Of a DNA stretch of 64,000 nucleotides, positions 58,410 through 64,000 are shown one piece after another; positions within the stretch are counted from its first letter, which is position 1, and each line of letters begins with the position of its first letter. Below the pieces are notes generated by a model that was given only the letters and a program-made list of their open reading frames with translations, did no database searches and was not told the origin of the DNA. Source of the DNA: Pseudomonas veronii (lineage in GTDB: Bacteria > Pseudomonadota > Gammaproteobacteria > Pseudomonadales > Pseudomonadaceae); NCBI RefSeq assembly GCF_001439695.1, contig NZ_JYLL01000007.1:186001-250000 (forward strand), read 5' to 3'. The position numbers were made by a program, and so were the translations under genes.

Positions 58410-58930
58410 TCTTCCTGCTCGACCAGATCCCGCGCATAACGCTGGGCGTTATGCACATAGTGCGCAGCGCTGGCCTCGAGCATCTTCTTCTGCGCGTCAG
58501 TCAATTCGCGCACGACTTTGCCCGGCGAGCCCATGACCAGCGAGCCATCGGGAATCTCCTTGCCTTCGCCGATCAGCGAATTGGCGCCGATGATGCAGTG
58601 CTTGCCGATCTTCGCGCCGTTGAGGATCACCGCATTGATGCCGATCAGGCTGTAGTCGCCGACGGTGCAGCCATGCAGCATGGCGTTATGGCCGATGGTC
58701 ACGCCGGTGCCCAGGGTCAGCGGGTAACCCATGTCGGTGTGCATCACGCTGCCGTCCTGCACATTGCTGTTCTTGCCGATCAGGATCAGTTCGTTGTCGC
58801 CACGCAACACCGCGTTGAACCAGACATTGGCGCCCTCCTCCAGCTTGACCTTGCCCACCAGCGTGGCATTCGGCGCCACCCAGCTGTGTGGGTGCGTCTC
58901 GACGCGGGCGTCGCCCAGGCGGTATTTCAT
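58406..58930 (-). CDS. Gamma-carbonic-anhydrase-family hexapeptide-repeat protein
   Basis: Trimeric left-handed beta-helix protein of 174 residues. Repeated hexapeptides run from [40 protein letters not shown] onward; metal His residues are in [10 protein letters not shown] and [13 protein letters not shown]. The C-terminal helix is [25 protein letters not shown]. Relatives (YrdA, PaaY) may have carbonic anhydrase or thioesterase activity; which one is not known. The stop overlaps the DUF1289 start. Confidence 0.93.
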   Translation of the reverse strand: MKYRLGDARVETHPHSWVAPNATLVGKVKLEEGANVWFNAVLRGDNELILIGKNSNVQDGSVMHTDMGYPLTLGTGVTIGHNAMLHGCTVGDYSLIGINAVILNGAKIGKHCIIGANSLIGEGKEIPDGSLVMGSPGKVVRELTDAQKKMLEASAAHYVHNAQRYARDLVEQEE

Positions 58931-58965
58931 GATATGTCCTCACGACTGGCCATTTAAACGATGGC

Positions 58966-59568
58966 TTATAGATGGATGAAGCTCTTGGGCGGCTGGTGCA
59001 GGCTGATGTTGGCATCGTCATAGAGCAAATTGATCAGCTCGACGATCATGATTGCCGTCAGCCCCCAGATCTTGTATTCGCCGAACCGATAGCTCGGCAC
59101 GTACCAACTGCGGCCCTGGTAATCGATGCGGTGCGTATGTTCGCGCGGGTCCTGGCGGAAAAACTCCAGGGGCACGCTGAAGACGGCGGCGATTTCGGCG
59201 TCGTTGGCCAGGTAGTCGACGTAGTCCGGGATGACGCCAACGTAGGGCGTGACCCGAATGCCATGTAGGGAAATCAGCGGGCTCAACGGGCCGATCACCT
59301 CGACCAGGCCGGGCGGCAGGCCGATTTCTTCTTCGGCTTCGCGCAGGGCGGTGAAGATCAGGTCCGGGTCTTCGGGGTCGCGACGCCCGCCGGGAAAGGC
59401 CACTTCGCCACCATGGGTCGACAGGCCGCTGGCGCGCAGGGTCAGGATCAGCTCAGGTTCGTCACTGCGGGTAATCGGCACCAGCACGGCGGCCTCGGGG
59501 AAACGCCCGTCGGTCTCAAGCCGTTGCGGTGTGTGATTGCTTACCCGGCGAAGTAGCTCGTCCAGCAT
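58966..59568 (-). CDS. CoA pyrophosphatase (NudL-type NUDIX hydrolase)
   Basis: NUDIX enzyme of 200 residues that cleaves CoA or its derivatives. The NUDIX box is GGRRDPEDPDLIFTALREAEEEIGL, complete, preceded by the CoA-type motif LSTHGGEVAFPGG. The region GLTAIMIVELINLLY near the C-terminus fits the YeaB/NudL group. Start ATG 59568 is divergent from the second NUDIX gene with a 146-bp gap. Confidence 0.92.
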   Translation of the reverse strand: MLDELLRRVSNHTPQRLETDGRFPEAAVLVPITRSDEPELILTLRASGLSTHGGEVAFPGGRRDPEDPDLIFTALREAEEEIGLPPGLVEVIGPLSPLISLHGIRVTPYVGVIPDYVDYLANDAEIAAVFSVPLEFFRQDPREHTHRIDYQGRSWYVPSYRFGEYKIWGLTAIMIVELINLLYDDANISLHQPPKSFIHL

Positions 59569-59714
59569 GAGTCATCTCGGTCTGTTGGCTACTTTGCATC
59601 ATGCACCAAAGCGCGCGGGCGCCCAACCCCAAAACCGAAGGGCTGTCGCGAAACGACAACTTGCAGGGCCCTGCCGCCCACGCCAAGATAGGCAGACTTT
59701 CCAGGAACCCCAGC

Positions 59715-60263
59715 ATGAATTTCTGCAGCCAGTGCGGTAAACCGGTCACCCAACGCATTCCCGAAGGCGACGCACGCCTGCGTTTTGTATGCGATCACTG
59801 TCATACCATTCACTACCAGAACCCCAATATCGTCGCCGGCACCGTGCCGGTGTGGGGCGATCAAGTGTTGTTGTGTCGCCGCGCCATCGAGCCCCGCCTG
59901 GGTTACTGGACCCTGCCCGCCGGTTTCATGGAGAACGGCGAGACCGTGGAACAGGCCGCCATGCGCGAGACCATGGAAGAAGCCTGCGCCCATGTACGCA
60001 ACCTGAGCCTCTACACCCTGATCGACGTACCGCATATCAGCCAGGTGCACGTGTTCTACCGCGCCGAGCTGATTGACCTGAACTTCGCCGCTGGCCCCGA
60101 AAGCCTGGAAGTGCGACTGTTCGACGAGGCCGATATCCCTTGGTCCGAGCTGGCTTTCCGCACAGTCGGGCGTACCTTAGAATACTTCTTCGCCGACCGT
60201 CGCCTACGGTCGTTCCCGGTGCGCAACGAAGCTGTGCCGCCGCTGTCCCAGCCCGCCCAATAA
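59715..60263 (+). CDS. NUDIX hydrolase with N-terminal zinc ribbon
   Basis: Protein of 182 residues. The N-terminal zinc ribbon has two Cys pairs, CSQCGKP and CDHCHTIHYQNP. The NUDIX box is GFMENGETVEQAAMRETMEEACAHV, in which the usual Gly after EE is Cys, so the box is slightly divergent though all acidic residues remain. Similar ribbon-NUDIX proteins hydrolyse FAD, NADH or related dinucleotides. The ATG 59715 is used; the frame is open from 59601 but those residues lie in the divergent promoter. It is followed 37 bp later by the L,D-transpeptidase gene. Confidence 0.9.
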   Translation: MNFCSQCGKPVTQRIPEGDARLRFVCDHCHTIHYQNPNIVAGTVPVWGDQVLLCRRAIEPRLGYWTLPAGFMENGETVEQAAMRETMEEACAHVRNLSLYTLIDVPHISQVHVFYRAELIDLNFAAGPESLEVRLFDEADIPWSELAFRTVGRTLEYFFADRRLRSFPVRNEAVPPLSQPAQ

Positions 60264-60300
60264 CAAACCGGCAGATCGTCGTCCAAGGGAAATCGTTTTA

Positions 60301-60804
60301 ATGCGTTGGTTGCTTGCTTTGCTCTGCCTGTCGTTCGCCACGTTGTCCTCAGCCACCACCCTGGAAACCCTGGGCGGCAAAACGGTCGAGAAAATTCTGG
60401 TCCTCAAGTCCGCCCATCAGTTGCAACTGATCAACGACGGCAAACCCCTCAAGACCTACCGTATCTCCCTGGGCAAAAACCCCAAGGGCACCAAGCTGAT
60501 CGAGGGCGACCGTCGCACGCCGGAAGGCTTGTATTGGATCGACTGGCGCAAAACCAGCGACCGCTACAACCTGTCCATGCACATCTCCTACCCCAATATC
60601 AGCGATTCGGCCCGTGCCCGCCGCCAAGGCGTGAACCCCGGCAGCATGATCATGATCCACGGCACGCCCGACACCGCGGAGTACCCGGAGCAGTGGTTTC
60701 ACACCCTGGACTGGACCGACGGCTGCATCGGCATGCGTAACGTCGACATGCGCGAAGTCTGGAACCTGGTCAAGGACGGCACCCTGGTCGAGATCCGCCC
60801 GTAA
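60301..60804 (+). CDS. L,D-transpeptidase catalytic domain (YkuD family) protein
   Basis: Periplasmic enzyme of 167 residues with a signal peptide (MRWLLALLCLSFATLSSA). The catalytic domain contains MIHGTPDTAEYPEQWFHTLDWTDGCIGMRN, giving His and the nucleophilic Cys in DGCIGMRN. Such short YkuD proteins form 3-3 peptidoglycan links or attach lipoprotein, or carry murein amidase-like activity; the specific reaction is not known. It follows the NUDIX gene on the same strand. Confidence 0.9.
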   Translation: MRWLLALLCLSFATLSSATTLETLGGKTVEKILVLKSAHQLQLINDGKPLKTYRISLGKNPKGTKLIEGDRRTPEGLYWIDWRKTSDRYNLSMHISYPNISDSARARRQGVNPGSMIMIHGTPDTAEYPEQWFHTLDWTDGCIGMRNVDMREVWNLVKDGTLVEIRP

Positions 60805-60917
60805 CCTTCGCCCCTCGGTCAATTAACTAAAAAAAGTTTCCTGCCCTCGACAGCGCCTGCCGGTGAATACCAATTCACCCCGCAGGCTGCGCAGCTCTGC
60901 GCGCCTTAAAGACCTCT

Positions 60918-60937
60918 CTAATACCACTTGATACCAG
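60918..60937. promoter_or_regulatory. Predicted GntR (NagR) operator, distal site
   Basis: CTAATACCACTTGATACCAG; read on the minus strand it is two TGGTAT half sites 10 bp apart. It pairs with the site at 60991-61011 in inverse orientation: AAGTGGTATTAG is shared exactly. TGGTAT matches operators of HutC-subfamily GntR regulators of aminosugar genes. Confidence 0.65.
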
Positions 60938-60990
60938 ACACCGTTAATGCGCCCTGAAACCAGGAGCCGAAGCGTTTTGGCAGCATTGAC

Positions 60991-61011
60991 ATGGTATTTA
61001 AGTGGTATTAG
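60991..61011. promoter_or_regulatory. Predicted GntR (NagR) operator, proximal site
   Basis: ATGGTATTTAAGTGGTATTAG has two TGGTAT units 11 bp apart, 55 bp upstream of the GntR gene start. A 12-bp perfect inverted match to the distal site lies about 60 bp upstream. This is the likely autoregulatory site. Confidence 0.68.
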
Positions 61012-61066
61012 TTTCCGGCCAATACCGGGCGACAACACACTAATAACCGCATCGGAAACCTGACAG

Positions 61067-61798
61067 ATGAACCCCATCCTGACGCTGCGTCCCGACGACA
61101 AGCAATCCACGCCGCTGTACCTGCAACTGGCCCGCAACCTGGAAGCGGCGATCCACGCCGGCCAATGGAAATCCGAACAGGCCCTGCCGTCGGAACGCGC
61201 CCTCAGCGAGCAGTTGAGCATCTCGCGCGTCACCGCCCGCAAGGCGCTGGAAGTCTTGTTTGCCCAAGGCCTGATCCGTCGCAGCCAAGGCTCCGGCACC
61301 TTTATCACGCCACGCCTGGAACAACCGCTGTCGCGCCTGTCGGGCTTCAGCGAGATGCTGCGACTCAAGGGGTTTGTGCCCAGCTCCCAGTGGCTGGAAC
61401 GCGACATCAGCGCGCCGACCCACGAAGAGCTGATCCGCCTGGGCCTGTCGCCGACCGACAAAGTGGCGCGGCTCAAGCGCCTGCGCAAGGCGGACGACAC
61501 GGTGATGGCCATCGAAATGACCACCATGCCCGCCGCGGTGCTGCCGCACCCGCAAGCCATCGGCCAGTCCCTCTACGAGTACCTCGAAGGCATCGGCAAA
61601 CCCATCGTGCGCGCCCTGCAGCATATCCAGGCGATCAACGCCTCGGACGAGTTCGCCGCGCTGGTCGGCATCGCCCCCGGCACCGCCATGCTGTTGATGA
61701 CCCGTGTCGGCTACACCGCCGACAACACCCCGATCGAAATCACCGACACCTACTGCCGCAACGACTACTACGACTTTGTCGCCGAGCTGCGTCGATAG
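61067..61798 (+). CDS. nagR: GntR/HutC-family regulator of N-acetylglucosamine catabolism
   Basis: Transcription factor of 243 residues. The N-terminal winged helix has LPSERALSEQLSISRVTARKALEVLFAQGLIRRSQGSGTFI. The C-terminal UTRA domain (residues 85-243) binds the effector; in the NagR/YvoA group this is glucosamine-6-phosphate or N-acetylglucosamine-6-phosphate. The gene is directly before nagA and a SIS-domain deaminase, which gives the assignment. Paired operators with TGGTAT repeats precede it, implying autoregulation. Confidence 0.9.
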   Translation: MNPILTLRPDDKQSTPLYLQLARNLEAAIHAGQWKSEQALPSERALSEQLSISRVTARKALEVLFAQGLIRRSQGSGTFITPRLEQPLSRLSGFSEMLRLKGFVPSSQWLERDISAPTHEELIRLGLSPTDKVARLKRLRKADDTVMAIEMTTMPAAVLPHPQAIGQSLYEYLEGIGKPIVRALQHIQAINASDEFAALVGIAPGTAMLLMTRVGYTADNTPIEITDTYCRNDYYDFVAELRR

Positions 61799-61834
61799 GC
61801 CTTTGCCGCGCACCGCGGCCTTAGAGAACTGCCC

Positions 61835-62941
61835 ATGTCCGAAGACAATATCCTCACACCCCATGGCTGGATTCGCGGCCGCCTGGTGCATGAACACGGC
61901 AAGGTGATCGCCATTGAAGGCGCACCTTGCGACCCGGCCGACAACGACCTGCCCTACCTGCTGCCGGGTTTTATCGACCTGCACGTCCACGGCGGTGGCG
62001 GCAAAGACATCATGGAAGGTGCCGACGCCTTCGAAACCATCACCCGCACCCACGTGCGCTTTGGCACCACGTCGCTGCTGGCCACCACCATGACCGCGCC
62101 GGTGGATGAAATCTCCAGCGTGCTCGGCCAGCTCGGCAGCTTCTGCGCGCAACGCCCGAGCGGCAGCGCCCGGGTCCTCGGCGTACACCTGGAAGGGCCC
62201 TACATCAATCCGGGCAAACTCGGCGCGCAACCCAACTTCGCCCACACCGCATTGATGGAAGAAGTGGAAGCCTACCTGCGCCTGGCGCCGATCCGGGTGA
62301 TCACCATCGCCCCGGAAATCGCCGGGCATGACCGCCTGATCCGCGCCCTCAGTACACGCGGCGTGCGTATGCAGATCGGCCACACCCTGGGCAGCTATGA
62401 GGAAGGCGTCGCCGCCCTCGCCGCCGGCGCCACCAGCTTCACGCATTTGTATAACGCCATGAGCCCGCTGCATCACCGTGAGCCCGGCATCGTCGGCGCG
62501 GCGCTGGCCCACGCGCAGTACGCGGAATTGATCCCGGATTTGCTCCACGTACACCCCGGCGCCATGCGCGTGGCCCTGCGCGCGATCCCATGCCTGTACT
62601 GCGTCACCGATTCCACCGCCGCCGCCGGCATGCCCGACGGCGAATACAAGCTGGGCAGCCACACCGTGACCAAATGCCTGGGCGGCGTGCGCCTGGCCGA
62701 CGGCACCCTGGCTGGCAGCACCCTGACCATGGATCAGGCGCTGCGCAACCTGGTGAAGATCGGCCTGCCCATCAGCGAAGCCTCACAACGCCTGTCGCAA
62801 TTTCCGGCGGACTACCTGGGCCTGGAACAACGCGGCCGCCTGCAACCCGGCAGCTTTGCCGACTGCGTGCGCCTGGACCGCTCCCTGCACCTCACCGACG
62901 TCATGGTCGAAGGAGAAACCATTGTCTTCAAAAATGCTTGA
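61835..62941 (+). CDS. nagA: N-acetylglucosamine-6-phosphate deacetylase
   Basis: Amidohydrolase of 368 residues. Metal-binding LPGFIDLHVHGGGGKDIMEG, substrate segment VLGVHLEGPYINPGKLGAQ, HTLGSYEEG and catalytic Asp in CVTDSTAAAGMPDGEY are all present. It removes acetate from GlcNAc-6-phosphate, the first committed step of GlcNAc breakdown. It overlaps the following gene by 20 bp. Confidence 0.97.
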   Translation: MSEDNILTPHGWIRGRLVHEHGKVIAIEGAPCDPADNDLPYLLPGFIDLHVHGGGGKDIMEGADAFETITRTHVRFGTTSLLATTMTAPVDEISSVLGQLGSFCAQRPSGSARVLGVHLEGPYINPGKLGAQPNFAHTALMEEVEAYLRLAPIRVITIAPEIAGHDRLIRALSTRGVRMQIGHTLGSYEEGVAALAAGATSFTHLYNAMSPLHHREPGIVGAALAHAQYAELIPDLLHVHPGAMRVALRAIPCLYCVTDSTAAAGMPDGEYKLGSHTVTKCLGGVRLADGTLAGSTLTMDQALRNLVKIGLPISEASQRLSQFPADYLGLEQRGRLQPGSFADCVRLDRSLHLTDVMVEGETIVFKNA

Positions 62942-63944
62942 AGAGGCCCTCGCCTCCAGCGACGCGGTCGCGGCGCAGTTGCAACGCCTGGCCCCGCGCC
63001 TGCAAGACATCGCCGAGCGCCTGCGCCGTCAGCCGCCGCACGTGGCGATGACTGTCGCTCGCGGCAGTTCCGACCACGCCGCGAGCTACTTCGCCTACCT
63101 GGCCATGCAGCACGTGGGCATTCCGGTGGCGTCGTTGCCGATGTCGGTGGTGACCCTGCTGCACGCGCCGTTGAAGGTCAGCGGCCAGGTCGCATTCGCC
63201 TTCTCTCAGTCGGGCCAGAGCCCGGACCTGGTCGACAGCCTGCGCCTGCTGCGCCAACGCGGCGCCTTGAGCATCTCGCTGGTGAATGCCGAAGACTCGC
63301 CCCTGGAAGCCGCCTGCGAATTCCACGTGCCGCTGTGCGCCGGGCCGGAACTCAGCGTGGCCGCGACCAAGAGCTTTATCGCGACCCTCAGCGCCAGCGC
63401 GCTGTTGATCGGCCACTGGAACCAGGAAACCGACCTGCTGCACGCCTGCCGTGCGTTGCCCGATGGCCTGCGCGAGGCGGCCAAACAGGATTGGACGAAC
63501 GCCATCGACGCCCTGCGCGACTGCCAGCAGTTGATGGTCATCGGCCGAGGCGCCGGTTTTGCCATCGCCCAGGAAGCCGCGCTCAAGCTCAAGGAAACCT
63601 CGGCGATCCAGGCCGAAGCTTTCAGCAGCGCCGAGGTGCGTCACGGGCCGATGGCCTTGATCGACGACAACTACCCGCTGCTGATATTCGCCCCACGCGG
63701 TGCCGAGCAAGCCGGCCTGTTGAGCCTGGCCGCCGATATGCGCCAACGCGGCGCCCGCGTGTTGCTGGCCGCGCCGGACGATATCGCCGAACGCGACCTG
63801 CCGCTGAGCCGCGCCGAACACCCGAGCCTGGACCCGATCCTGGCCATCCAGAGTTTCTATGTCATGGCCGCCGGCCTGGCGCTCGCCCGTGGCATGAACC
63901 CGGACCAGCCGCGCCACCTGAGCAAAGTGACCCGCACCCACTGA
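62922..63944 (+). CDS. SIS-domain glucosamine-6-phosphate deaminase (NagB-II/AgaS type)
   Basis: Enzyme of 340 residues with two SIS domains and no glutaminase domain, which distinguishes it from GlmS. The first SIS has VARGSSDHAASYFAYLAMQ, AFSQSGQSPDLVDSLRLLRQRGA and AGPELSVAATKSFIATLSA; the second has VIGRGAGFAIAQEAALKLKETSAIQAEAFSSAEVRHGPMALID. It would turn glucosamine-6-phosphate into fructose-6-phosphate and ammonia. A TTG at 62922 is taken as start because AGGAG lies 6 bases before it; the first in-frame ATG (62934) is 18 bases away. The start lies inside nagA, so translation is coupled. Confidence 0.9.
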   Translation: MSSKMLEEALASSDAVAAQLQRLAPRLQDIAERLRRQPPHVAMTVARGSSDHAASYFAYLAMQHVGIPVASLPMSVVTLLHAPLKVSGQVAFAFSQSGQSPDLVDSLRLLRQRGALSISLVNAEDSPLEAACEFHVPLCAGPELSVAATKSFIATLSASALLIGHWNQETDLLHACRALPDGLREAAKQDWTNAIDALRDCQQLMVIGRGAGFAIAQEAALKLKETSAIQAEAFSSAEVRHGPMALIDDNYPLLIFAPRGAEQAGLLSLAADMRQRGARVLLAAPDDIAERDLPLSRAEHPSLDPILAIQSFYVMAAGLALARGMNPDQPRHLSKVTRTH

Positions 63945-63980
63945 GTGGCGTGCTGCGATTTCCTGATGAGTACCGTGCCC

Positions 63981-64000
63981 ATGTCCAACAACAATAATGC
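63981..64000 (+). CDS. Start of the next nag operon gene, probably a PTS component (truncated by window edge)
   Basis: An ATG at 63981 (or in-frame 63966) opens a frame reading MSNNNN at the window edge, 36 bp after the deaminase stop. In related pseudomonads this position holds the multidomain PTS protein for GlcNAc. Only seven codons are visible, so the call rests on position. Confidence 0.45.

Noticed and set aside
61040..62662. 540-codon frame antisense to nagR/nagA
   Set aside because: It is opposite two confident genes and has low-complexity composition rich in Gly, Arg, Val and His, without recognised motifs.

Overview
The window is chromosomal DNA of a fluorescent-group Pseudomonas (P. 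fluorescens lineage). The evidence is a GC-rich, CTG/AGC-biased codon usage, a colRS locus with its downstream methyltransferase and WapQ-type kinase genes, DUF3509 and HemO-type genes, an ampG homologue near groESL, the rpsP-rimM-trmD-rplS and xerD-dsbC-hom-thrC orders, and two REP families typical of this group. Most of the window is core genome. The one stretch that looks acquired is about 5.4 kb between two identical initiator tRNA genes.

Layout. 1-3.3 kb: the 3' part of a haem receptor gene, haem oxygenase hemO and a DUF454 membrane protein (haem-iron acquisition). 3.4-5.6 kb: a chemoreceptor. 5.56-6.11 kb: a REP array with a 184-bp period that carries copies of the 3' end of the adjacent nitroreductase gene. 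6.8-10.4 kb: a di-haem cytochrome / imelysin / DUF1513 operon, probably iron-linked. 10.5-17.3 kb: an envelope block in which colRS is flanked by a methyltransferase-WapQ kinase-small protein operon on one side and an LTA-synthase-like plus PAP2 pair on the other. Both flanking units have a matching ColR-type promoter at the same distance from the start codon. 17.3-19.6 kb: groEL-groES with a heat-shock promoter. 19.6-24.1 kb: fxsA, a HugZ-like gene, a DUF481 protein, an alkyltransferase-like DNA repair protein and ampG.

24.2-28.1 kb: proS, a lipoprotein gene and dinB with an SOS box. 28.3-33.9 kb: tRNA-fMet, a three-gene HlyD/RbbA/YhhJ ABC export cassette, then a second identical tRNA-fMet. 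34.2-38.1 kb: mprF and its hydrolase partner (aminoacyl-phosphatidylglycerol synthesis and turnover). 38.2-43.7 kb: recJ, yaeQ, a CoA-transferase, a periplasmic solute-binding-like protein, DUF3509 and a small membrane protein. 43.8-48.5 kb: thrC, hom, dsbC, xerD (minus strand). 48.7-52.3 kb: rplS, trmD, rimM, rpsP and ffh (translation and secretion). 52.5-56.2 kb: a CcsA-like membrane protein, a CorC-like transporter and an MHS-family MFS transporter. 56.3-60.8 kb: purT, a VUT transporter, DUF1289, gamma carbonic anhydrase, two NUDIX enzymes and an L,D-transpeptidase. 61.0-64.0 kb: the start of the N-acetylglucosamine catabolic operon (GntR regulator, nagA, SIS deaminase, and the first codons of what is probably the PTS gene).

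The most interesting signals are the twin ColR-type promoters bracketing colRS, the export cassette bracketed by duplicated tRNA-fMet genes, the REP array that has captured the 3' end of a gene, the paired operators upstream of the nag regulator, and an orphan minus-strand terminator near 43.4 kb that may end a small RNA. No complete, clearly undescribed multigene system was found. The di-haem/imelysin/DUF1513 operon is the least characterised of the conserved modules.
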